64,000 nucleotides of DNA from Mycobacterium palustre (GCF_002101785.1 NZ_LQPJ01000121.1:1-64000), one strand, 5' to 3'. Shown: positions 1-8,891, counted from the first letter of the stretch. Program-made: numbers and translations. The notes: a model not told the origin generated them from the sequence alone.

Positions 1-3000
1 CGCCGAAGCCGCCCGCGCCGCCGAAACCGCCCCCACCGCCAGCGCCTCCGCCGCCGCCAGATCCGAACCCGGCCATGCTGAACCCGGCACCGCCCCCGCC
101 GCCGCCGCGGCCATCCGGATAGAGGGCCTGCATCGGCAGATAGGCGTGCTGGTCGAACTGCGGATCCTCCGCGCCGGCCGCGCCGCCGCCGAGCATGATG
201 TTGCCGTGCGAGCCGCCCGACTCGAAATGCGTGCCGTCCGGGAGGGTTGCGGCCATGTGGCCGCCGCCCGGGCCGCCGTTGTGCCAGCCGACCCGGAACG
301 TCCCCGGAGGGCCTTGGCCCATGATGAAGCCGCGCTCGGCGAGCCACTGGCGCGCCGAGCTGGTGTCCATGCGGCCGCTGGTGCCCAGGGCGGCGTTCAC
401 GAGCTCGGAGACCGCGCCGGAGCAGTCGGTGGCTCCCCACACGTAGGGGCCGCCGGCGAGTGCCGCCGCGGTCTGATAGAGGCGTGCCAGGCCGCCTCCG
501 CCGTCGGCGTTGTTGAATCCGCCGCCTGCGAAAACCCCCAGGAGGCGCCCGGTTTGGGCCCAGATGTCGATCGAGCGCTGGCCACCGCGCAGCGGGATGA
601 ACGCCTCGCCGCCAGTGGAGTCCTCGGCCCACTGCACCAGGCCGCCCTTGCCCGACGGAGGCTGCACCATGGCGTGGCCCGGCAGCTTGCCGTAGGCGAA
701 CGACCTTAGGCCGCTGAAGATGCCGCCGGTCGCCCGGGGTGGCGGCGGTGGCGCCGGTGGGGGCGGCGGCACAAAGAATTGCGGCGCCAGGGCGTTGCTG
801 CCTGGCGGCGGCGCAGCCTGGACCTGGATGGGCGGCGGGTTGCGGAAGAACTGGTTGTAGAAGGCTTCCATCGACGCGGTCGCCGCGTTGACGTTCACCT
901 GGATCGGCAAGGCGATCGGCGTCTCCGACTGCTGGTTGCGGAACGCGGTGAGGTTGTTCGCCGCCTCCTGCGTGTCGGGCACGACCCGCAGATGCGTTGG
1001 GTCGTTAGCCATCTTCTCCAGGTGGGCGTGCAGACCCTGGAGCCCGGCTTCGACCTCGGGGGTGTTGTCCTTGATCGCGATGACGAGGTCGCTGCCGACG
1101 ACTTGCAGCTTCGACGCCGAGTCGCCCAGCTTGTCGGTGACGGTGAAGGCGTCCGCGGCGCTTTGGGTGTACTTGTCGATGTTGTTGGCCAGGCTGCCGA
1201 GCGGGCTGCGGAGCCTGTCGATACCTTCGGCGACATGGTTGAGGGTGTCGCCCATGTGGAATGAGGTGTCTCCAAGTTTGTTGCCCGCCCGGGCGACGTC
1301 CTCGAGGTCCTTGCCCAGGCCGCCCATGCCGGGGATGTGCTTGAGGATGCCGCCGACGAACCCGGTCGCGTTGGACAGCACGTGAATCCAGGTGCCGGCC
1401 GCCCGCCCGGCGACTTGCTCGAACATGGCCAGCAAGCGGATGCCACCGGAGGTGAAGGCGGCGATCCCGTCGAGGGCGCGGACCGCGGCCGACGCCATGT
1501 TGCCGAAGAAGCTGGCGATTTCGGCCTTGTGGGTGTCGACCCATTTGCCGATCTTGCTGATTTCGTTGACGATCTCGTCGCCGAACTTCTGCGCGCCCTC
1601 GGTGTTGAACAGGTCGAACAGCGAGCCTTTGATGGAGTCGATGCCGTTGTGGATTTTCTCGACCAGGCCCGGCCAGCCCTTCATCATGGCCGCGCCCATC
1701 TCCTGTGCCTGGCCGCCGTGGGTGAATTCGGCCATCACCTGATCGAACATCTGCGGGCCGGTGTCGCTGCCGATCATGGCGCCGCGGATCGCGTCGGTTC
1801 CGAAGAGCTGGGCGACGTTCTGCTGGAACTGATCAGGCCGCATCCGCGCGGCGGCGTCGTGCAGCTGCTGGAACAGTGCCCGCATCCCGATGAAGTTGCC
1901 GTTCTTGTCGGTGAGGTTCAGCCCGAGCTCCCCGATGGCCGCCTGGGATTCGCCGCTGGGATTGGCGATATGGGTGAGCAGCGTCTTCAACGACGTGCCC
2001 GCGTCGGAGCCGACGATGCCGGCCTTGTGGAACACCCCGAGGGTCGCCAGGGTGTCCTCGACCGACATTTTGAAGCCGTGCGCCACGGTGGCGGCCTGCT
2101 GCAAACCCAAAGCGAAGTCGGGAATTTCGCCGGGTGCGGCCTGCTGCACGGCGGTCAACAGGTCGGCCACGTGCCCGGCCGCCGACGGGTCGAGGTTGAA
2201 CGCCTGCAGTACCGACGCCTGAGACTGGGCCGCCTCCGCCGGGGTGATGCCGGCCGCCGTGGACAGCAGCAGCGTGCCGCGCACCGACTTCTGCACGTCT
2301 TCGAGTCCGAGGCCGCCCTTGGACAGCTCGAGCATCGCGTCGAGCGCATCCTTGGCCGACACCCCGGGCAACGTCAGGTCGTTGCCGAGGGCTGCCGCCT
2401 GGGCCCGCAGTTGGGTCATCTCGCCGGGGCGGGCGCGGGTGACGCCCTGCAGCTTGTTGAAGGTGCGCTCGAAGTCCAGGCCGGACTCGAACACCGACTT
2501 CATCGCGGCGACCGCGGTCTGAGCCACCGTGGTGGCGGCCTTGACCAGCTCGCCGCCCACGATCGCGGCGACCGCCCCGGCCACGAATGCCTTGCCCGCG
2601 CCGCCGCCGAGGCTGCTGAACTGGCCGACGATACCGCCCATGTTGCTGGTCAGCCCTCGCGTCAGCTCGGAGGTTCCGCGGCCGAACGACTGGGCGAAAC
2701 CCGAACCAGACTGGGCGGCACGGCGTTTGGCTTCCTCGAGCTCGCGGTAGGCGGTCACGGCCTCCCGGGTGTAGCGGGCCTGGTCACGCTCATTTTTGGC
2801 GACCGTTTCGGCGGTGCGAACTAGTTTGGTGTTCGTCGCGGCCAGCTGGTCTTTGACCCGCAGCAGCTCCCGCTGTGCGTTGAGCGCGGCCGCACTTTCC
2901 TTGCCGCCCTTCTCGATCGCGTCAGCGACCCGCTTCTCGGCGGCCTCGACGTCGCGGGCCTGGGCTTTGGCGCGCTCGCGCAGCCGCTGGCGTTCGGTCT

Positions 3001-3220
3001 CCGCGGCGTTGGCCTTGCCGCTCGCGTCGGCGATCTTGTCGTAGGCCCGCTGGTACTCCGAGACAGCGGCCTGCACGTCCTTGGACCCGGCCGCGAAGCT
3101 CTTGTTGAAGGCAGACGAGGCCTCCCGGCCCGCGACACCGGCCTGCCGGACGAATCCTTCGGCGGCCCGTTTGAACGACGCCTCGTCGGGGCGAGCCGCG
3201 ATGTCAAGCAAAATCGGCAC
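1..3220 (-). CDS. Phage tape measure protein with embedded NlpC/P60-like peptidase domain (3' end outside window)
   Basis: About 1,073 codons are visible and the frame is open to the window edge, so the C-terminus is missing. The GTG at 3220 is preceded by AAAGGTGG at a suitable distance. The N-terminal ~150 residues are charged coiled coil rich in Ala, Glu, Lys and Arg; the middle has the hydrophobic, glycine-rich stretches and TP901-type core usual in siphophage tape measures. A Pro-rich linker follows, then around residues 925-1040 a compact region with YVWGATDCSGAVSE and GGHMAATLPDG, matching the Cys and His blocks of NlpC/P60 cell-wall peptidases. It then becomes very glycine-rich. The role (tail length, DNA channel, wall digestion at entry) follows from the family. 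It lies directly after the tail assembly chaperones, as expected. Confidence 0.9.
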   Translation of the reverse strand, partial: MPILLDIAARPDEASFKRAAEGFVRQAGVAGREASSAFNKSFAAGSKDVQAAVSEYQRAYDKIADASGKANAAETERQRLRERAKAQARDVEAAEKRVADAIEKGGKESAAALNAQRELLRVKDQLAATNTKLVRTAETVAKNERDQARYTREAVTAYRELEEAKRRAAQSGSGFAQSFGRGTSELTRGLTSNMGGIVGQFSSLGGGAGKAFVAGAVAAIVGGELVKAATTVAQTAVAAMKSVFESGLDFERTFNKLQGVTRARPGEMTQLRAQAAALGNDLTLPGVSAKDALDAMLELSKGGLGLEDVQKSVRGTLLLSTAAGITPAEAAQSQASVLQAFNLDPSAAGHVADLLTAVQQAAPGEIPDFALGLQQAATVAHGFKMSVEDTLATLGVFHKAGIVGSDAGTSLKTLLTHIANPSGESQAAIGELGLNLTDKNGNFIGMRALFQQLHDAAARMRPDQFQQNVAQLFGTDAIRGAMIGSDTGPQMFDQVMAEFTHGGQAQEMGAAMMKGWPGLVEKIHNGIDSIKGSLFDLFNTEGAQKFGDEIVNEISKIGKWVDTHKAEIASFFGNMASAAVRALDGIAAFTSGGIRLLAMFEQVAGRAAGTWIHVLSNATGFVGGILKHIPGMGGLGKDLEDVARAGNKLGDTSFHMGDTLNHVAEGIDRLRSPLGSLANNIDKYTQSAADAFTVTDKLGDSASKLQVVGSDLVIAIKDNTPEVEAGLQGLHAHLEKMANDPTHLRVVPDTQEAANNLTAFRNQQSETPIALPIQVNVNAATASMEAFYNQFFRNPPPIQVQAAPPPGSNALAPQFFVPPPPPAPPPPPRATGGIFSGLRSFAYGKLPGHAMVQPPSGKGGLVQWAEDSTGGEAFIPLRGGQRSIDIWAQTGRLLGVFAGGGFNNADGGGGLARLYQTAAALAGGPYVWGATDCSGAVSELVNAALGTSGRMDTSSARQWLAERGFIMGQGPPGTFRVGWHNGGPGGGHMAATLPDGTHFESGGSHGNIMLGGGAAGAEDPQFDQHAYLPMQALYPDGRGGGGGGAGFSMAGFGSGGGGGAGGGGGFGGAGGFG

Positions 3221-3244
3221 GGCTCACCACCTTTCGTTTGTCGC

Positions 3245-3634
3245 TCACGACCAACCGAGCTGGTCGAACATGTCTTCTTGGGCTTCCTCGATGAACGCCT
3301 CGGCCTCGGCCTCGTCGCGCAGAATCTGCGCGCGCTCCGAGGGGTCGACGAACATCTTCGGGGTGTACTCGTGTTCGGTGCCGACGTAATGGCTGGCGCG
3401 GAACGCTGCGAACTCCTTGTGCAGCTCGGCGATCATCGTTTCGAGCTCCGGCCACCGGCCGCCACGCAGCGCTGTCTTGTAGGGTCCGCGCTCGGGCGCC
3501 TCTTTGAGCAGGACCAGTAGGCGGCGGCTCGACATCCGCCCGGCGTGCCAGTCGAAGATGTCGTGGCCGCGATCGGCCAGATCGCATTCGATCTCAGTGG
3601 GATGCTGTCGCCACGCCAGAACCGCTGCCAGCAC
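3245..3634 (-). CDS. Tail assembly chaperone, downstream frame (probably made by +1 frameshift)
   Basis: This 129-residue frame (counted from a GTG at 3634) overlaps the end of the upstream chaperone gene in the +1 frame and ends just before the tape measure. Two chaperone products joined by a programmed frameshift are the rule at this position in siphophages. No Shine-Dalgarno-like sequence precedes the GTG, whereas the overlap carries a run in which AAA can slip forward by one base (see the site entry). The protein is acidic at its C-terminus (EAEAEAFIEEAQEDMFDQL). It most likely exists as the extension of the upstream chaperone and helps fold and stretch the tape measure during tail assembly. 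Confidence 0.75.
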   Translation of the reverse strand: MLAAVLAWRQHPTEIECDLADRGHDIFDWHAGRMSSRRLLVLLKEAPERGPYKTALRGGRWPELETMIAELHKEFAAFRASHYVGTEHEYTPKMFVDPSERAQILRDEAEAEAFIEEAQEDMFDQLGWS

Positions 3635-4127
3635 TTTTGGGGTCGCTGGCCAAGCGCTCCTTCATCTCCTGGTCCTGTTTGGCCCAGATGACCTCGATCT
3701 CGCTGAGCAGAATTCCGCCCTCTTTGGCGCGTTTGGCGCCGTCCTCGCCCCACAGCACGATGGCCAGCCGATACGGCCACGGCGGCAAGCGATTTCCGTC
3801 TTTGTCCCTGTGTGGTACCACCAGCGCGCCCTTGGCGATCAGCGTCTTGCCATCGGGCGTGTAGACGTCTGGCTCTCGCTGGTATTTGTGCAGGAGGTCA
3901 TCCTGCAGGTCTTCCCACCGTTCCTGCTGATCGTTGTCCAGCAGGTCCTTGTGCGGGATCTCGAAAACCTCGCCCTCGGGATGTTCGGCCGTGGGCTTGG
4001 CGCGGCGGAACTCGCTACGCAGGAAGCTGTATTGGCCTTCGCTGGCCTGGGCTCGGGCGTCGGCGGCGTTGACGACGTGGGCGTGCTTGACCTCGTCGGT
4101 GATCTCGACCGGCTGTTTGTCGGGCAT
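3594..4127 (-). CDS. Tail assembly chaperone, upstream frame
   Basis: A 177-residue hydrophilic protein starting at ATG 4127, with GAGAGGAAC upstream. It lies between the major tail protein and the tape measure, the canonical place for the first chaperone. The middle contains a compact region (PPWPYRLAIVLWGEDG) typical of mycobacteriophage chaperones, and the C-terminus is short and Ser/Gly-rich after the slip site. The protein is expected to bind the tape measure during tail polymerisation and not to remain in the virion. Recognition rests on position, size and the frameshift arrangement more than on strong motifs. Confidence 0.8.
   Translation of the reverse strand: MPDKQPVEITDEVKHAHVVNAADARAQASEGQYSFLRSEFRRAKPTAEHPEGEVFEIPHKDLLDNDQQERWEDLQDDLLHKYQREPDVYTPDGKTLIAKGALVVPHRDKDGNRLPPWPYRLAIVLWGEDGAKRAKEGGILLSEIEVIWAKQDQEMKERLASDPKSAGSGSGVATASH
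3632..3644 (-). other. Candidate +1 programmed frameshift site
   Basis: In the upstream chaperone frame the codons read GAC CCC AAA AGT. Moving one base forward, AAA re-pairs perfectly with AAA and the next codons are GTG CTG GCA, the start of the downstream chaperone frame. A -1 slip would enter neither frame correctly. A -2 slip gives poor re-pairing. Confidence 0.6.
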
Positions 4128-4191
4128 GGGCTGAAAGTTCCTCTCGGGCTGTTGATGGGCTGAAAGGGTTGGGCTCTAGGGGGTTTGGTGG

Positions 4192-4248
4192 CCCGCCGGG
4201 TAGGCGCCAGCCCAGGGCGCGACGGCGCCCAAACACCTACCCGGCGGG
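4192..4248 (-). terminator. Strong stem-loop between major tail gene and chaperone gene
   Basis: A perfect 13-bp inverted repeat (4192-4204 with 4236-4248) encloses a second GGCGCC pair (4203-4208 with 4224-4229). It sits in the 127-bp gap after the major tail protein. No clear U-run follows, so it may attenuate transcription or protect RNA, giving more major tail protein than chaperone. Confidence 0.55.
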
Positions 4249-4254
4249 GGTCTT

Positions 4255-5358
4255 TCAGCTGACGGTGATGGCGTTCGACGCCGCGGTCCGCGACACCGCG
4301 CCGTTGTCGCCGGTGACCACGGCGCGCAGCAGCGTGCTGCCCGCGGCCAGCGACTTGATCTTCACCGTGGTGGTGCCAGCCGAGGAGGTGACCGCACCGG
4401 GGCCGTCGAGCGTCGCGGCGGACCAGGTGACTCCGGCGTCGACCGAGAACTCCGCGGTGATGACGAACGGTGCGTCGCCGCCCGTCGGGTCGGGGAACGC
4501 CAGCGTGGCCTTGCCGGCCGTCGTGGCCGTCGCCACCGGGGCCGAGCTGTCGAGGATCGGCGCGCCACCCAGCGACGTCCACCCGTCGCCGCCCGACCAG
4601 GTCCACTTCATGATCGGCCGGTAGGCCCCGTCGATCATCGCCATGAACAGCCCGTCGGGCAACGGCTGGAACGTCAGGTCACGTGCGGCCGAGTTCTTCT
4701 TGTCGCCCAGCTTGGCCTCGCCGACGTCGTTGAGGCGCACCAGGTTGTAGCCGTCGACGGTGTAGAGCTTCTTGCCGGCGACGCTGCGGGCCCGGATGAG
4801 AAGCACCTGGCGGTCGATGTTTTCCGAATCGACCGGCGAGCCCCACCCGGCGCCCAACGCGCCCGGCAGCTCGACGAGGTTCGTGCCATCCTCGGCGTTG
4901 AGCGGCAGGTTGTTTTCCAGCCGGCGCACCAGCGGCTTGGCCGTCTCCACCGGGGTGAACGTGAACGGCAGCGTCTGCGACACGATCGTCGAGTCGAACG
5001 GGTACATCGACTGGATGATGTTGAAGTCATCGTTGTCGATCTTCGGCTTGCTCGACGGGCCGCTGCCGTCCTTGAATGCACCGACGAACTCGAAACCCTC
5101 GTTGTCGTCGGGGTTGTTCTGCCAGACGCCGTTGATGCGCTTCTTGGCCCACAGGTCGCCGCGTATCTGGTTGTCCTGGGCGAACGGGGACCAGCGCACG
5201 CTGCCGTCAGGGTTGTGTGGCGACAGGTCAGTGGCGGCGCCGCGCGCGTCGCGGATCCCGACCGCGACAAGCTTGGAGCGGCCTTCCAGGAACCGGTTGT
5301 CAACGTCTCCGTAGCCGCCGGCGTCCCAGGTCGTTCCCGTGGAGGGTCGATTGACCAT
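4255..5358 (-). CDS. Major tail protein with C-terminal Ig-like domain
   Basis: This 367-residue protein has an ATG start and GAAAGGAAAG ribosome binding site. It lies immediately before the tail chaperones, the fixed position of the tail tube subunit in siphophages. The N-terminal ~270 residues form the tube-type domain; the C-terminal ~90 residues (about 280-367) look like an immunoglobulin/Big-type decoration domain, rich in Thr, Ala and Val with FSVDAGVTWSAA. Such Ig extensions are common on tail tube proteins and project from the tail surface, where they may touch the host. Stem-loops flank the gene on both sides (5410-5440 and 4192-4248), consistent with separate control of this abundant protein. 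Confidence 0.88.
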   Translation of the reverse strand: MVNRPSTGTTWDAGGYGDVDNRFLEGRSKLVAVGIRDARGAATDLSPHNPDGSVRWSPFAQDNQIRGDLWAKKRINGVWQNNPDDNEGFEFVGAFKDGSGPSSKPKIDNDDFNIIQSMYPFDSTIVSQTLPFTFTPVETAKPLVRRLENNLPLNAEDGTNLVELPGALGAGWGSPVDSENIDRQVLLIRARSVAGKKLYTVDGYNLVRLNDVGEAKLGDKKNSAARDLTFQPLPDGLFMAMIDGAYRPIMKWTWSGGDGWTSLGGAPILDSSAPVATATTAGKATLAFPDPTGGDAPFVITAEFSVDAGVTWSAATLDGPGAVTSSAGTTTVKIKSLAAGSTLLRAVVTGDNGAVSRTAASNAITVS

Positions 5359-5409
5359 GAGTGGCTTTCCTTTCGGAATCGTGGTGGACCGGAACGCAAT
5401 TCCGGCGCA

Positions 5410-5440
5410 AACAAAACCCGCCGGGCAATCGCCGGGCGGG
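5410..5440 (-). terminator. Probable rho-independent terminator
   Basis: On the minus strand a GC-rich hairpin (six pairs CCCGCC/GGCGGG, one mismatch, three more pairs, four-base loop GATT) is followed directly by TTTTGTTT. It separates the tail terminator fusion from the major tail gene. Confidence 0.65.
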
Positions 5441-5463
5441 CGCGGGCTGCTCAGGGATGCGGC

Positions 5464-7869
5464 TTAGGGTGCCGCGCTGGTGAAGTCGAGACCGATCTCG
5501 TATTCGGCCTCTTTGTCGAGGATCTGGTCGTTTTCGTAGTCGATCCAGAGCGGGACCTGGATGACCTCCAGATAGCTCGGGCTTGCGATGCGGCCGTCGG
5601 GGAGCTGGATGCTCACGTCGTGGCTCGCGAGGTAGAGGATCCGGTCGTGGGTGCGCTGCGCCTCCGCCTCGGCGTCGATCTCCCAGTTGTCGCCGTCTGC
5701 CGAGTAGTTGCACATGGTGTGCACCTTCACGCGGGCCGTTGTCCAGAAGAGGTTGAGATCGTCCACGCCCCAGATCTGTTGTACGCGGCGCACCGGAAGC
5801 GGGGTGTCGTCGTTGACGCGGATCGTGGTGCGGCCCAACGGTCTCAGCCAGGCGACGAAGAACTGTTCTGAGCTGACGGGCTGCTGCTCGTGCAGTCCGA
5901 GGGTTGTGCTCCCCGCGCCGACGACGGGCGTGCCGCCTCTGACTATGAGGGCCGCGCTGCCCGGGCTGTCTGTGTTGGACCTTTGCGACTCGGCCGGCGT
6001 GCCCCCGGTGATGCCGATGGGGGCGCTGGGTGGGCTGAGTTTCTGATCCAGCGACGGTGTGCCGCCGGCGATCACGACGTCGGCGCTTGGCGGCGAGTCG
6101 CTACCGGCCGGTTCCTGGGCCAATTCGAGTGTGCCGCCGGTGATCTGGGTGGGCGCGTCGCCCGGTTCGCTCAGCCCTGCGTCCGCGGCGATCTGCGGAA
6201 TGGACAGCACGAGCCACTTGAGCATGAACTGAGCCTGCTCGGCGTAGCCGGCCGCCACCGGGTGCAGCCCATCGGCGCTGAGCGTCGCCGCGGTCTGGCC
6301 GGCTTGCTTGGTGTCAAGAACCCAGACCCCGGCCACCGCCGTCGAATACTGCAGCGGCGGCGACAGCGGCAACGTAGCTCCGGGGATGAAGGTGTCGACC
6401 ATGGCGGCGAACAATGTGGAGAACGCCGGTAGGCTGCCGCCCTCGCTGGTAGCGGTCGTGGCGTTTTCCGTGGTGACGATTATCGGCGATCCGGGGCACT
6501 GGGTCTGCACGAAGGCGATCGTGCTCAGATAACCCGACGTGATCGAGGCGGTGTCCTGTTCATTGAAGCCGTCGTTGATGATCACCACGTCGGGATTCGA
6601 CGGAGGCAACAGGGTGGTGTTGCCTCGGTAGTTGACCAGCCGAGCACCGTTGGCCGCGCCCAACATCACCGTCAGCGTAGGGGCCTGCGCCCCGCGGCTG
6701 CTGGTGTGCACCGTGACCGCGGGGTCATAGCCCAGCCCGAACTGGTCGAACGGCGACACCACGACGTTGACGTCGTAGTAAATGCCCAGCGCCAACGCCA
6801 TGCGTCCGGGCCAGCCGAACAGGCTTGACTGGTACGCGTCCTGGTAGCCCAGGGCGGTGGAATCGCCGATGACCTGGATGGTCGACGACTGCCCGAGTGT
6901 CAGGTTGTTGATGACGCGGGCCAGTGGGCCGTAGGACTGCGCCCGGCTCGGTATGGAGCCTCCGACGATGAGCGTCGCGGTGGGCGGTACCGAGACGGGC
7001 GAGAGCTGCGATACCTCCGGCGTGCCGCCGGTGATGGTGATCGTGGCCGAATCGGGTGGCCCTTTTTGGCTCACCTCGGGTGTAGCGCCGGTGATCACGA
7101 TCTGCGCGCTGGCAGGGGCGTTCGGGTCGGCTTGCGTCACCGTAGGGGTGCCGCCGGTGATGTGGGTCGTGGCGCCCGGCGGGGAGACCTGCTGGTCGAG
7201 GGACGGTGTGCCGCCGGTGATGGCGATCGTGGCCGTCGGTGGAGGATCGGCGCCGTAGAGAACGATGCCGGCAGCTCCCCAGTACGACGATGAGTTGGCT
7301 GCGGTGAACAGCACCGAGGTATCCCCGGGGGCGTCACCGACGAGCATCTTGTCGTTCCAGGCCCCGCCGCCGTCATCGAGCCAGCGCTGCGTTTGGTTGT
7401 AGGCCGACAAGGTGGGGGTGGCGAACACTGCGAAGCATTGCGATACCAGCGCCCCGGCGGCGGCCGGTACCGTCAGGCTCATCGCGGTGAAGGACCCCGC
7501 AGTCGTGGAGGTGGCGGTGGTCAGCACAGTGCCGACCCTGGCGACCCCGGAGTAGTTGAAGGCCTTGGCCTTGATGTAGGCGCTCGCGGACGGCGTGATG
7601 ACGATGTTGACCGGGCCACCGGGCGCGTCTTGGAGCACGAACGGCACGAGGTAGAAGTTGAAGCCGAACGTCAGCCACAGCAGCGGCGTGCCCACCCGGG
7701 TCATCGGCAGGTTGGCGCCGGTCGGGTCGTAGACGGCGGTGGGTGAGGCGTCGGTGGTCTGCACCCACACGACCACGGTGTCACCGGGGTTGGCGGCGTT
7801 GGTGATCGTCAGGCTCGCACCCGGGCCGACAGAGTTGACGGCCCCCTGCGAGCTATACGCGACGGTCAT
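5464..7869 (-). CDS. SGNH-hydrolase / tail terminator fusion with GGTP repeats
   Basis: The 801-residue protein has four parts. Residues 1-205 are a beta-rich domain of unknown type. Residues ~215-310 and ~575-650 carry degenerate repeats around ITGGTP with a following Gln (nine visible copies). Residues ~330-550 form an SGNH/GDSL hydrolase: GDST with Ser337, IINDGFNEQ with Asn432, and DGLHP with Asp533 and His536. Residues ~660-801 resemble the tail terminator expected here between head-tail connectors and the major tail protein (WGVDDLNLFWTTARVKVHT, QRTHDRILYLAS). A tail terminator is normally ~130 residues alone. Inference: an esterase module was inserted in front of it, placing an enzyme at the head-tail joint. 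The substrate could be acylated polysaccharide or lipid, but nothing here shows which. Confidence 0.75.
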   Translation of the reverse strand: MTVAYSSQGAVNSVGPGASLTITNAANPGDTVVVWVQTTDASPTAVYDPTGANLPMTRVGTPLLWLTFGFNFYLVPFVLQDAPGGPVNIVITPSASAYIKAKAFNYSGVARVGTVLTTATSTTAGSFTAMSLTVPAAAGALVSQCFAVFATPTLSAYNQTQRWLDDGGGAWNDKMLVGDAPGDTSVLFTAANSSSYWGAAGIVLYGADPPPTATIAITGGTPSLDQQVSPPGATTHITGGTPTVTQADPNAPASAQIVITGATPEVSQKGPPDSATITITGGTPEVSQLSPVSVPPTATLIVGGSIPSRAQSYGPLARVINNLTLGQSSTIQVIGDSTALGYQDAYQSSLFGWPGRMALALGIYYDVNVVVSPFDQFGLGYDPAVTVHTSSRGAQAPTLTVMLGAANGARLVNYRGNTTLLPPSNPDVVIINDGFNEQDTASITSGYLSTIAFVQTQCPGSPIIVTTENATTATSEGGSLPAFSTLFAAMVDTFIPGATLPLSPPLQYSTAVAGVWVLDTKQAGQTAATLSADGLHPVAAGYAEQAQFMLKWLVLSIPQIAADAGLSEPGDAPTQITGGTLELAQEPAGSDSPPSADVVIAGGTPSLDQKLSPPSAPIGITGGTPAESQRSNTDSPGSAALIVRGGTPVVGAGSTTLGLHEQQPVSSEQFFVAWLRPLGRTTIRVNDDTPLPVRRVQQIWGVDDLNLFWTTARVKVHTMCNYSADGDNWEIDAEAEAQRTHDRILYLASHDVSIQLPDGRIASPSYLEVIQVPLWIDYENDQILDKEAEYEIGLDFTSAAP

Positions 7870-7898
7870 CGAAACCGTCTCCCTCGGGGGTTAGGCGG

Positions 7899-8426
7899 TT
7901 ACGCCACAGTCCACACGGGCTGGCTGTTGCTCAGCGTCTCGGTGTTGCCGTTGGTGATCGTGATGTCGGCTGGGGTGTTATCACCCAGCGCGTACGCCAG
8001 GACCTGGCTGTTGTAGCAGATCAGGTAGTAGCGGAACACGATCGAGCCGCCCGAGGCCTGGAAAGTCACGTTCGCGCTCAGTGACAGCGTCACCGTCGTG
8101 GTGCCTGAGGCCACCAGCGTGCCGGTGACTCCGCCGGTGGTGTAGCCGTTGCCGTTGGCGACTTCACCGGTCACGCCAGCGCAGGTGGTGGACGAGGCTC
8201 CGATGTTCGACGAGCTTGTGAGCAGCTTGATCGTGGCGCCGTTACTGGCGGTGAGGTTGCCGTAGGTGCCGTTGAGCAGGTTGGTGCGCGCGGCGTTGGT
8301 CAGCGTCCAGGCCCCGGCGGTGGCATGCGCGGCCGGAATGTGATTCGCGGGGGCAACCACTGTGGGTGCGAGCAGTAACGCGAGCGCTGCGGCGAGTGCT
8401 GTGATAAGCCGCCGGGTGTGGTTCAT
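7899..8426 (-). CDS. Secreted protein of unknown function inside the phage structural module
   Basis: A 175-residue protein with a clear signal peptide: MNHTRR, then a hydrophobic core (LITALAAALALLLAP) and a likely cleavage after AHA near residue 36. The mature part is Thr/Asn/Gly-rich, beta-like, with two cysteines (TTCAGVTG and LICYNS). AGGAGAC precedes the ATG. A signal peptide is unexpected in a gene between head-tail connector and tail terminator genes, since virion proteins assemble in the cytoplasm. It may be a moron product exported by the lysogen or the infected cell. I do not recognise the family. Confidence 0.7.
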   Translation of the reverse strand: MNHTRRLITALAAALALLLAPTVVAPANHIPAAHATAGAWTLTNAARTNLLNGTYGNLTASNGATIKLLTSSSNIGASSTTCAGVTGEVANGNGYTTGGVTGTLVASGTTTVTLSLSANVTFQASGGSIVFRYYLICYNSQVLAYALGDNTPADITITNGNTETLSNSQPVWTVA

Positions 8427-8459
8427 CGTCGTGTTGTCTCCTGTTTCTCGAAGGGTGTT

Positions 8460-8891
8460 TCACCTACGGCCGCGTTTGCGACGTCGGCGCCGCCTGTCTT
8501 TACCGCCCGCGCCGTTGCCGCCGTGGGCGGCTTCGTCGAGGGTGCCCCCGAAATGCGCGGCCGTTTTGGCACCGGGAGCGAACTGCGGCGTCGGCGTGGA
8601 GCCGCCCGTTCCGTGCTCGAGCATCCCGGCGTACCAAATCTTCATGCCCACTTGGCCTTTGCCGCCGCGGGCCCGCTTTGTCACCTGGACCGAGGCGCGG
8701 GCCGCGCCGGCCCGACGCTTCCCATCGCCCGGCTCACTCTTGAGGATCGGGGTCTGGCTTCGCCAATACGGCACTACCTCGTCGGCCATGAACTTGTTCA
8801 GCTCCGCGTCGATCTTGGCGTCGCTGGCGATCGCCGCTTCGATCTCGGCGTCAGAGACGCCGGCGGCTTCCTCGAACCCGTACTTCGACAT
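8460..8891 (-). CDS. HK97 gp10-like tail completion protein
   Basis: A 143-residue basic protein whose ATG at 8891 shares a base with the stop of the preceding gene. The central WYAGMLEHGTGGSTPTPQF followed by AAHF is the typical HK97 gp10 signature, and the C-terminus is a very Arg/Lys-rich tail. Proteins of this family act at the head-tail junction or tail end. The position after the adaptor and stopper genes agrees. Longer in-frame starts exist upstream, but they would overlap the stopper gene and lack conserved sequence. Confidence 0.8.
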   Translation of the reverse strand: MSKYGFEEAAGVSDAEIEAAIASDAKIDAELNKFMADEVVPYWRSQTPILKSEPGDGKRRAGAARASVQVTKRARGGKGQVGMKIWYAGMLEHGTGGSTPTPQFAPGAKTAAHFGGTLDEAAHGGNGAGGKDRRRRRRKRGRR

